5,758 nt of DNA, taken from the NCBI GenBank assembly GCA_041618535.1, contig JBFKFP010000170.1, positions 1 through 5,758 of the forward strand. The letters are read 5' to 3'. A model generated the notes under the pieces. It ran no database searches. It saw nothing but the letters and a program-made list of their open reading frames with translations, and had not been told where the DNA came from. How positions within the stretch are numbered: position 1 is the first letter of the stretch; the number at the start of each line of letters is the position of its first letter. A program made the position numbers and the translations under genes. Source of the DNA: SHLJ01 sp041618535 (GTDB lineage Bacteria; Bacteroidota; Bacteroidia; Flavobacteriales; Flavobacteriaceae). Of this stretch, positions 1 through 5,016 are shown in pieces.

Positions 1-17
1 AGGTCAGCTACGGTCAT
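1..17 (-). CDS. feoA: Start of a truncated gene, probably ferrous iron transport protein FeoA
   Basis: Only the first codons lie in the window. Reading leftward from an ATG at 17-15 gives M-T-V-A-D and then CT-, which encodes Leu whatever the third base is, so the protein starts MTVADL. Small SH3-like FeoA proteins of Bacteroidota commonly begin with such a sequence, and from family knowledge feoA/feoB neighbour SCO-family genes in some flavobacteria. FeoA is a cytosolic accessory to the FeoB ferrous-iron permease. The gene lies 43 bp downstream of the SCO gene on the same strand and has a promoter-like TACTTTTG in the gap. The alternative ATG at 33-31 stops after nine codons. The identity is an inference from six residues and needs the sequence beyond the left edge. 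Confidence 0.45.
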
Positions 18-43
18 CCTTATTTAGATTCATTTTAAAGAAG

Positions 44-51
44 CAAAAGTA
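44..51 (-). promoter_or_regulatory. Bacteroidota -7 promoter element before the truncated left-edge gene
   Basis: On the minus strand the bases read TACTTTTG, an exact match to the Bacteroidota sigma-A -7 consensus TAnnTTTG, about 27 bases before the ATG at 17. No clear TTG element is found near -33, so strength is uncertain. It suggests that the left-edge gene can be transcribed separately from the SCO gene upstream of it. Confidence 0.4.
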
Positions 52-60
52 ACAAAAAGA

Positions 61-741
61 TTAATCTTTGTAGGTGGCTTTAAGGATTTTTATATCCTCA
101 AGAAGCCTTTCAACATCCTCCGGGTCGGTGCCGTCATAAAAGCCCCTGATTTGTCGTTCCTTGTCGATCAGCATAAAATTCTCGGTATGGATCATGTCGT
201 GTGGCCCACCGTCACCGATGGTCTTAACGGCAAGGTAAGATTTTCGTGCCAGTTCGTAAATATCTTTCTTATTGCCGGTAACCAGGTTCCATTTGCTGTC
301 ATCAACGCCTTTTTCAAGGGCATATTTTTTTAGTTGTGCCACCGAATCGATTTCAGGGGTTACCGTATGGGAAAGCAGCAGTACCTCCTGATCCTTTTTT
401 AGTTTTTCCTGTATCTCATACATATGATCTGTCATGATTGGACATATGGTTTGACAGGTGGTAAAAAAGAAGTCGGCCACATATATCTTATTCGCGTAAT
501 TGTCCTGGGTCACGATCTCGCCGTTCTGGTTGACCAGGCTGAAATCAGCTATTCTGTGGTACTTGCGTTTGAACTGAACTGTGCTGTCCACCAGCTCGGC
601 ATTTACATTGGCCGGTTGATAAACTGGCAACACCGGGTCTACCTTGAGGATATTGTAAAAGGTCAGTATAATGACCAGCGACAGTATACCCAGGGTTATC
701 CAGAACAGTTTATAACGCTTAAAAAAAGTCAGAAGATCCAT
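61..741 (-). CDS. SCO1/SenC/PrrC family copper chaperone (thioredoxin-fold, membrane-anchored)
   Basis: 226-aa membrane-tethered thioredoxin-fold protein. In this family the role is delivery of copper to, or reduction of, the CuA site of cytochrome c oxidase on the outer face of the cytoplasmic membrane. A short basic N-terminus precedes one transmembrane segment (about residues 12-32), followed by the soluble domain. The copper ligands are all visible: the CxxxC motif C96-QTI-C100 followed by P101, and the conserved histidine H185 in DMIHTENF. D90-FFFTTC matches the family core. The length is normal. The ATG at 741 places the hydrophobic anchor just after a short charged start, and no upstream in-frame start is better. 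It is divergent from the peptidase gene, with 84 bp between them, and precedes a probable feoA on the same strand. No terminator is seen after its stop. The assignment is secure at family level; which oxidase it serves is unknown. Confidence 0.93.
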   Translation of the reverse strand: MDLLTFFKRYKLFWITLGILSLVIILTFYNILKVDPVLPVYQPANVNAELVDSTVQFKRKYHRIADFSLVNQNGEIVTQDNYANKIYVADFFFTTCQTICPIMTDHMYEIQEKLKKDQEVLLLSHTVTPEIDSVAQLKKYALEKGVDDSKWNLVTGNKKDIYELARKSYLAVKTIGDGGPHDMIHTENFMLIDKERQIRGFYDGTDPEDVERLLEDIKILKATYKD

Positions 742-770
742 GCGAATTTGAGGTTCATTTCAAAGCCATG

Positions 771-778
771 CAAAAATA
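771..778 (-). promoter_or_regulatory. Bacteroidota -7 promoter element for the SCO gene
   Basis: The minus strand reads TATTTTTG, matching TAnnTTTG, about 30 bases upstream of the SCO start codon, which fits a short leader. A -33 TTG is not evident; a T-run lies upstream instead. The same divergent intergenic region must also hold the promoter of the peptidase gene, for which only the imperfect TATTTTTA at 802-809 is visible on the plus strand. Confidence 0.4.
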
Positions 779-825
779 CGACAGCTTTCCCTGAAAAAAC
801 GTATTTTTAGTATGAAAAACGCGCT

Positions 826-2760
826 ATGAGACCATTCCTGATTTTTATTTGCATGATAATTTCGGCAGGCTCATCGGGCCAGGAGAAATTTGATGACGGG
901 GACATTGCTGAAGCCGAAATGAAAGCGGCCATGAAGCGGATGTTGTTCAGGTCTAATACCAATACAGGAAATTATGATCTCCGTTATCACCGTCTTGAGT
1001 TCACACTCGATCCTGCTGTAAATTTCATCAGCGGTGATGTGACTTCTTATTATGTAGCAGGGGAAGATATGACCCAACTGGTCTTTGACCTTGACGATAA
1101 TTTGACCGTCTCACAGGTTTCTCAAAACGGAACTCCACTTAGCTTCTCTCAAAACACCAATGATGAATTGGTGATAACCCTGCCCCAGCTTCAGAACCAG
1201 GGGGTACTGGACTCGGTAACCGTCAGTTATTCGGGGAGTCCGGCCAGCTCCGGGTTCGGGTCGTTTGAACAAACCACTCATAACGGGCATCCCATAATCT
1301 GGACCCTTTCTGAACCCTACGGAGCCAAAAGCTGGTGGCCCTGCAAGCAGGACCTGATCGATAAGGTCGATTCTATAGACGTTTACATTACAAATCCACA
1401 ATTCAATCCGGGCGGTGAAGAATATTTCGCGGTCAGCAACGGCATTGAACAAAGCCAGGTGACCAACTCCGGGAATAAGACAACAAGATTTAAACACAAA
1501 TACCCTATCCCTGCATACCTGATAGCCATTGCCATAACCAATTATGAGATCTTCACCCAGGAAGTTCCCAATGGAGGGAATCCCTTTGACATCGTGAACT
1601 ATGTGTTCCCGGAAAGCCTGGCCGATGCACAGCTTAACACACCGGTGACCCTGGATATTATGGACCTGTTCATTAACCTTTTTGAACCCTATCCATTCGA
1701 AGATGAAAAATACGGCCATGCCGAATTTACCCGTTCGGGAGGTATGGAACATACAACGGTATCATTTATGGGTAATTATTCCCGGAACCTGATTGCTCAT
1801 GAGCTGGCACACCAGTGGTTTGGTAATAAGATAACCTGCGGGAGCTGGAAGGATATCTGGTTGAATGAAGGTTTTGCCACCTATCTTTCAGGCCTGGTGG
1901 TGGAAGGCCTGGACGATAATGCGGCCTTTACCGGATGGAAGGAATTCAGGGTAAATCATATCAGCAGCCAGCCAGACGGTTATGTTTACCTGCAGGATTC
2001 TGACACTACAAGTGTTAGCCGAATTTTCAACAGCAGGCTGAGTTACAGCAAAGGCGCCATGGTGCTTCATATGCTCCGGAAGAAACTAGGGGACGCCTAT
2101 TTTTACCAGGGCATACAGGATTACCTGGTCCACCCCGAACTGTCTTATGGTTATGCCAGGACAGAGGATTTTATCCCGATCATGGAGCAGGCCAGCGGGC
2201 AGGACCTGACGGAGTTTTTCAGCGACTGGCTATTCAACCAGGGCTATCCCAGCTATAACCTGGAATGGGAACCGGTCTCTCAAACCCAGGTCAGGATCGT
2301 ACTATCTCAAACACAAAGCCATCCTTCCGTGAGCTTCTTCGAGGCCGGAGTTCCGGTTCGATTAATGGGAACAGCCGGTGAAACCGAGGATGTGATCCTT
2401 GAACATATCGCCAACGCCCAGCAGTTCTTTGTAGATGTGACCTTTGAAGTGGCCGGTATCATCATCGACCCTGAGTTCGATCTTATTTCAAAGGATAACC
2501 AGGTATCATTAGGTATTGAAACGATAACTGCATATGATGAATTAAGAGTTTTTCCCAACCCAGCCAGTTCATGGATAAGCATCATAAAACCATCGGGACT
2601 GAACGTGGAAACCATCAGGATCTTCAACATTAACGGCCAATTGATCAAAGAGTCATCTTTCTCGGTGGAATTGTCGATCGAGGCTTACTCCCCGGGATTA
2701 TATTTTCTTCAGTTTGAAACCGACCGGGGCAGAATTAACAAATCGGTTGTAAAACACTAA
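826..2760 (+). CDS. Secreted M1-family zinc aminopeptidase with T9SS type A C-terminal sorting domain
   Basis: 644-aa exported metallopeptidase expected to remove N-terminal residues from peptides outside the cell or on its surface. A signal peptide covers about residues 1-18. The M1 N-terminal beta domain follows (about 50-240, with W170-W-P-C-K), then the exopeptidase motif GGMEH (305-309) and the zinc site H325-E-L-A-H329 with E348 in NEGFATY, spaced as HExxH-x18-E. E326 is the general base and Y407 in SYSKGA the likely transition-state tyrosine. A beta-sandwich spans about 476-560. The last ~74 residues form a type A Por/T9SS sorting domain (VFPNPA at 575-580, then IFNINGQLI, GLYFLQF and a basic KSVVKH end). 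The large C-terminal helical domain of PepN-type enzymes is absent, as is usual for this group. The ATG at 826 gives a complete signal peptide. An ATG at 812 in another frame ends after five codons. Substrate specificity cannot be read from the sequence. Confidence 0.95.
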   Translation: MRPFLIFICMIISAGSSGQEKFDDGDIAEAEMKAAMKRMLFRSNTNTGNYDLRYHRLEFTLDPAVNFISGDVTSYYVAGEDMTQLVFDLDDNLTVSQVSQNGTPLSFSQNTNDELVITLPQLQNQGVLDSVTVSYSGSPASSGFGSFEQTTHNGHPIIWTLSEPYGAKSWWPCKQDLIDKVDSIDVYITNPQFNPGGEEYFAVSNGIEQSQVTNSGNKTTRFKHKYPIPAYLIAIAITNYEIFTQEVPNGGNPFDIVNYVFPESLADAQLNTPVTLDIMDLFINLFEPYPFEDEKYGHAEFTRSGGMEHTTVSFMGNYSRNLIAHELAHQWFGNKITCGSWKDIWLNEGFATYLSGLVVEGLDDNAAFTGWKEFRVNHISSQPDGYVYLQDSDTTSVSRIFNSRLSYSKGAMVLHMLRKKLGDAYFYQGIQDYLVHPELSYGYARTEDFIPIMEQASGQDLTEFFSDWLFNQGYPSYNLEWEPVSQTQVRIVLSQTQSHPSVSFFEAGVPVRLMGTAGETEDVILEHIANAQQFFVDVTFEVAGIIIDPEFDLISKDNQVSLGIETITAYDELRVFPNPASSWISIIKPSGLNVETIRIFNINGQLIKESSFSVELSIEAYSPGLYFLQFETDRGRINKSVVKH

Positions 2761-2799
2761 GGATTCCTTAATAAGCTTTCAAGTTCGCATCAAAAAACA

Positions 2800-2807
2800 T
2801 ACTTTTG
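2800..2807 (+). promoter_or_regulatory. Bacteroidota -7 promoter element for rseP
   Basis: TACTTTTG is an exact TAnnTTTG match in the 77-bp gap between the peptidase stop and the rseP start, leaving a leader of roughly 25 bases. The -33 region has only a partial match (CTTTC near 2777-2781). No intrinsic terminator is visible after the peptidase gene, so read-through into rseP is also possible. Confidence 0.5.
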
Positions 2808-2837
2808 TGCGTTCTATAAGCGATGTAATGCCCTAAG

Positions 2838-4178
2838 ATGGAATTTGTCATTAAAATATCACAGTTTTTACTCAGCCTTTCGCTGCTGATCGTCCTTCAT
2901 GAATTAGGACATTTTCTTCCTGCGAAACTGTTTAAGACGAAGGTTGAAAAGTTCTTCCTGTTCTTCGACATCAAGTATGCCTTGTTCAAAAAGAAGATTG
3001 GTGAAACCGTATATGGAATTGGCTGGCTTCCCCTTGGTGGCTATGTGAAGATAGCCGGGATGATAGACGAGAGCATGGACAAGGAGCAGATGGCGAAGCC
3101 TCCAGAGCCATGGGAATTCCGCTCTAAACCAGCCTGGCAGCGCCTGATAATCATGCTTGGTGGGGTAACGGTAAACTTTATCCTGGCTGCGGTGATATAT
3201 ATCCTGATGCTCTTTGGTTATGGCGACATGGATATCAAGACCAGCAGTATTGAGGATGGATATTGGATCGTAAATCCGCTTTTAAACGACCTTGGCCTGC
3301 AAACCGGTGATAATATCGTTGCCATAAATGGGAAGGAGATCGTCAATTATAAGGACATAAAAAGAAATATCCTGGATGCCCAGGTTATCACCATAGAACG
3401 GGGAGGAGAGACCAGTGACATCGGCCTGCCCACCGATTTTCTCGGTCAGCTGAGTTCAAGCCGGAGCCGTGGTTTGATAGAATTGCGTTATCCTTTTATC
3501 GTTGAAGAGGTGGCCGATTCTTCAGCCAATATTGGTGTTGACCTTCAGAAAGGTGATGTATTCCTTTCGGTTAATGGGGAAGAATTAAAATATTTTGACC
3601 AGGTAGAAGAGAGGCTGAGTACATTAAAAGGTGAGACCATAGATGTTGAGATCCTCAGGGATGAGGAGCGTTTGAACAGGGAATTGCAGGTAAATGAAGA
3701 TGGTAAGGTAGGAATCTTTCCCGGAGGAAATTGGGCCGATCTTGAGCGGCTGGACTATTACGATATCACCAAACGTGAATACAGTTTTGGGGAAAGCATA
3801 GGAGCGGGATTAACCCGTTTTGGGGAACAAATGGCCTCTTACTGGTTGCAATTAAAGCTGATCTTTAATCCTGAGACCGGTGCCTATAAAGGAGTTGGAG
3901 GATTCAAGGCCATATACGACATCTTCCCTGACCGCTGGAGCTGGCCCGATTTCTGGAACCTGACGGCGTTTCTTTCTATAATGCTGGGCGTTTTAAACCT
4001 TCTGCCTATTCCTGCGCTTGACGGGGGTCATGTCATGTTCCTGCTTTACGAGATCGTATCGGGAAGGAAGCCAAGTGACAAATTTATGGAGTATGCCCAG
4101 ATGGTCGGATTCTTTATTTTGATAGCCCTGGTTTTATTTGCCAATGGGAACGATATCTTCAAGGCTATTTTCCAGTAA
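2838..4178 (+). CDS. rseP: RIP metalloprotease RseP (site-2 protease, M50 family)
   Basis: 446-aa polytopic zinc protease that cuts substrates within the cytoplasmic membrane. In other bacteria it releases sigma factors from anti-sigma factors or clears signal-peptide remnants. The first transmembrane segment (about 8-26) contains H21-E-L-G-H25, with zinc ligands H21 and H25 and catalytic E22. PLGGYVKIAGM (65-75) is the family's membrane-associated beta element. A second segment spans about 103-126. Two PDZ-like domains follow, marked by GLQTGDNIVAING (153-165) and GVDLQKGDVFLSVNG (233-247). A third segment (about 374-390) leads into LNLLPIPALDGGH, where D395 is the third zinc ligand, and a final segment spans about 422-435. 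Length and domain order match the canonical protein. The start ATG has no Shine-Dalgarno sequence, which is normal in this phylum. No anti-sigma partner lies in the window, so the pathway is unknown. Confidence 0.96.
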   Translation: MEFVIKISQFLLSLSLLIVLHELGHFLPAKLFKTKVEKFFLFFDIKYALFKKKIGETVYGIGWLPLGGYVKIAGMIDESMDKEQMAKPPEPWEFRSKPAWQRLIIMLGGVTVNFILAAVIYILMLFGYGDMDIKTSSIEDGYWIVNPLLNDLGLQTGDNIVAINGKEIVNYKDIKRNILDAQVITIERGGETSDIGLPTDFLGQLSSSRSRGLIELRYPFIVEEVADSSANIGVDLQKGDVFLSVNGEELKYFDQVEERLSTLKGETIDVEILRDEERLNRELQVNEDGKVGIFPGGNWADLERLDYYDITKREYSFGESIGAGLTRFGEQMASYWLQLKLIFNPETGAYKGVGGFKAIYDIFPDRWSWPDFWNLTAFLSIMLGVLNLLPIPALDGGHVMFLLYEIVSGRKPSDKFMEYAQMVGFFILIALVLFANGNDIFKAIFQ

Positions 4179-4196
4179 ATTATTTCTGAATTATCA

Positions 4197-4227
4197 TTGA
4201 CAGGACTTAAAAAATAGTATATATTTG
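4197..4227 (+). promoter_or_regulatory. Strong Bacteroidota promoter of the tRNA-Asn transcript
   Basis: TTGACA at 4197-4202 and TATATTTG at 4220-4227 are separated by 17 bases (TTG to TA is 20). Both match the Bacteroidota sigma-A consensus (TTG at -33, TAnnTTTG at -7), making this the best promoter in the window. The start point should fall near 4232-4236, giving a leader of about 130 bases before the tRNA. An inverted repeat TTGCGC-tc-GCGCAA (4225-4238) overlaps the end of the -7 element and the expected start point. Confidence 0.75.
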
Positions 4228-4246
4228 CGCTCGCGCAAGCAAAAAT

Positions 4247-4287
4247 ACATATTCCTCCTTACCTGCCTGCCGGTAGGCAGGGCTCAG
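4247..4287 (+). repeat. Partial copy of the tRNA-Asn 5' end, split by a 20-bp palindrome
   Basis: Bases 4247-4261 (ACATATTCCTCCTTA) are identical to 4359-4373, which comprises six bases of leader and the first nine bases of the tRNA. In the real tRNA the next six bases are GCTCAG. Here a 20-bp palindrome sits at 4262-4281, and GCTCAG then resumes at 4282-4287. The copy therefore covers 21 bases of leader plus tRNA, interrupted exactly once. The rest of the tRNA does not follow, so this is a fragment and not a second functional gene. Confidence 0.7.
4262..4281. repeat. 20-bp palindrome, probable dispersed palindromic repeat
   Basis: CCTGCCTGCCGGTAGGCAGG is fully self-complementary as RNA (nine Watson-Crick pairs and one G-U pair). 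As I recall, palindromes of this CTGCC/GGCAG type are scattered through intergenic regions of many flavobacterial genomes, but this could not be checked here. It carries no flanking target duplication and no coding capacity. Confidence 0.6.
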
Positions 4288-4303
4288 AACTGAGCTACGA
4301 ACC
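4282..4303 (-). repeat. tRNA-like D-arm fragment on the minus strand
   Basis: The minus strand of 4288-4303 reads GGTTCGTAGCTCAGTT, in which TAGCTCAGTT is the usual bacterial tRNA stretch from position 8 through the D-loop. It meets the plus-strand GCTCAG at 4282-4287 as a perfect six-base inverted repeat (GCTCAG-AA-CTGAGC). No anticodon arm or T-arm follows on either strand, so it is a remnant or chance mimic and not a tRNA gene. Confidence 0.45.
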
Positions 4304-4364
4304 ATCCGGCAGATTTATAAAGTAAGAGGATGAGTCAGACAAGACTGAAAAATCAACAACATAT

Positions 4365-4438
4365 TCCTCCTTAGCTCAGTTGGTTAGAGCATCTGACTGT
4401 TAATCAGAGGGTCCTTGGTTCAAGTCCAAGAGGGGGAG
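4365..4438 (+). tRNA. tRNA-Asn (anticodon GUU)
   Basis: A complete 74-base cloverleaf. The acceptor stem is TCCTCCT (4365-4371) with AGGGGGA (4431-4437), including one T-G pair. The D-arm is GCTC/GAGC with loop AGTTGGTTA. The anticodon stem is TCTGA (4392-4396)/TCAGA (4404-4408) around loop CTGTTAA, with anticodon GTT at 4399-4401, which reads AAC and AAU. The T-arm is CTTGG/CCAAG with loop TTCAAGT. The discriminator base is G4438, as expected for bacterial tRNA-Asn. CCA is not encoded (CGA follows), so the CCA-adding enzyme is required. It is transcribed from the promoter at 4197-4227 and ends at the terminator at 4512-4549. Partial copies of its two ends lie on either side. Confidence 0.97.
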
Positions 4439-4500
4439 CGATAAAGTAGAGCGGAGCTCACTTTATCGCAGTGAAGTGAACGGAGATCTACTTCGCTGCG
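4438..4500 (+). repeat. Two tandem hairpins in the tRNA 3' trailer
   Basis: The first hairpin pairs GCGATAAAGT (4438-4447) with ACTTTATCGC (4460-4469). It continues inside, past a bulged A, as GAGC (4449-4452) with GCTC (4456-4459) around a GGA loop. The second pairs CGCAGTGAAGT (4467-4477) with ACTTCGCTGCG (4490-4500), with one G-U pair. The two units are similar in sequence (both have CGGAG in the loop and ACTT in the right arm) and share three bases, so they look like diverged tandem copies. The first hairpin uses the tRNA discriminator base as its outermost pair. Confidence 0.7.
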
Positions 4501-4511
4501 AAACAAGATTT

Positions 4512-4549
4512 AAGACCAATAGAAGATTACATTCTATTGGTCTTTTTTT
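4512..4549 (+). terminator. Strong intrinsic terminator of the tRNA-Asn transcript
   Basis: A perfect 13-bp stem, AAGACCAATAGAA (4512-4524) with TTCTATTGGTCTT (4532-4544), has a 7-base loop and is followed by a T-run through 4549. The base right after the T-run is the A of the nuclease gene's first ATG, so terminator and start codon abut. Confidence 0.88.
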
Positions 4550-4843
4550 ATGGATTCAATTATGATCTTACCTTATTGCGTTTACGTGCTACAAAGTGAA
4601 AAAGACTTGCTGTTATATCACGGATTTACAACAAATATTCAGAAGAGAATCAAGGATCATAATCTGGGAAAAACTTCAAGTACCTCAAAAAGAAGACCTC
4701 TGAAATTGATTTACTGTGAGTTCTTTCTGAGCAAAAAAGATGCTATGCGACGAGAACGCTATTTTAAGACCACCCAGGGGAAGCGCATGCTCAAGTTGAT
4801 GATTAGAAATACCTTAAAAGAGATCGATTATCCAAATCAATAA
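4550..4843 (+). CDS. Small GIY-YIG domain nuclease
   Basis: 97-aa single-domain protein of the GIY-YIG endonuclease superfamily, close in size and pattern to the stand-alone UPF0213/YhbQ-like group. The first signature is V11-Y12-V13 and the second Y23-H24-G25, where the usual middle Ile is His. The catalytic Arg is R33 in NIQKRIKDHN, with H37 following. The conserved RRPLKLIY segment is at 48-55, and the metal-binding Glu is E69 in AMRRERYFK. All core catalytic positions are present, so a phosphodiester-cleaving activity is plausible, but substrate and role are not known for this group. The first ATG directly follows the terminator T-run. M5 (4562) is an alternative start and leaves six residues before the VYV strand. 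Neither has a Shine-Dalgarno sequence, and no separate promoter is seen, so expression probably depends on read-through from the tRNA. Confidence 0.88.
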   Translation: MDSIMILPYCVYVLQSEKDLLLYHGFTTNIQKRIKDHNLGKTSSTSKRRPLKLIYCEFFLSKKDAMRRERYFKTTQGKRMLKLMIRNTLKEIDYPNQ

Positions 4844-4853
4844 TTAGCAACAG

Positions 4854-4880
4854 GCCATCCACAAAGTGGGTGGCTTTTTT
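4854..4880 (+). terminator. Intrinsic terminator after the GIY-YIG gene
   Basis: GCCATCCAC (4854-4862) pairs with GTGGGTGGC (4866-4874) through nine pairs (one T-G) around an AAA loop, followed by six T residues. It begins ten bases after the nuclease stop codon and closes that transcription unit ahead of the convergent methyltransferase gene. Confidence 0.88.
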
Positions 4881-4956
4881 CGTCAGGAAACTTGGACGAA
4901 GGAATCTTTTCTTAGATAATACGAAGGAAGCCCAAACCATTTGAACGGACGGGCAG

Positions 4957-4968
4957 GAGGGGGGAGCG
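4957..4968 (+). repeat. Near-copy of the tRNA-Asn 3' end
   Basis: GAGGGGGGAGCG here matches GAGGGGGAGCG at 4430-4440 (the end of the tRNA acceptor stem, the discriminator base and two trailer bases) apart from one extra G. The nine bases GGGGGAGCG are identical. It lies in otherwise featureless spacer and, with the tRNA, brackets the hairpins, terminator and GIY-YIG gene. G-richness makes a chance match possible. Confidence 0.35.
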
Positions 4969-4975
4969 GAAAATT

Positions 4976-5003
4976 AAAACCAATGAAGACACCGGGTGGT
5001 TTT
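4976..5003 (-). terminator. Possible terminator of the methyltransferase gene
   Basis: Read on the minus strand, AAAACCA and TGGTTTT form a 7-bp stem around a 14-base loop, and the second arm runs on into AATTTT. It starts 14 bases after the methyltransferase stop codon. The stem is weak and AT-rich, so the call is tentative; it may work in both directions, because T-runs occur on both strands. Confidence 0.35.
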
Positions 5004-5016
5004 TAGGTTTTTAAGA

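Noticed and set aside
424..810. 128-codon open frame on the plus strand over the SCO gene
   Set aside because: It lies antisense to a gene with complete SCO1 motifs, has no recognisable domain, and its protein looks like random translation. It is a shadow frame.
812..829. Five-codon ORF (ATG AAA AAC GCG CTA TGA) overlapping the peptidase start
   Set aside because: It could be a tiny leader coupled through ATGA-type overlap, but it is too short to support, has no Shine-Dalgarno sequence, and no sign of attenuation structure accompanies it.
1111..1752. 213-codon open frame on the minus strand inside the peptidase gene
   Set aside because: It covers conserved M1 coding sequence in the opposite direction and contains no domain. 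The long frame results from the codon bias of the real gene.
2761..2837. Terminator between the peptidase gene and rseP
   Set aside because: No stem followed by a T-run could be found on the plus strand; only the promoter-like TACTTTTG is supported.
4247..4330. A second complete tRNA upstream of tRNA-Asn
   Set aside because: Only the first 15 tRNA bases, split by the palindrome, are present. No anticodon arm, T-arm or 3' acceptor strand follows.
4438..4500. CRISPR-like or Rho-independent terminator reading of the tandem hairpins
   Set aside because: Only two diverged units that overlap by three bases, with no unique spacers and no T-run after either stem, so neither a CRISPR array nor terminators.
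4896..4929. Direct repeat ACGAAGGAA at 4896-4904 and 4921-4929
   Set aside because: Nine bases repeated 25 bases apart, purine-rich, with no further extension, inverted partner or third copy, so not enough for an iteron, CRISPR or operator call.
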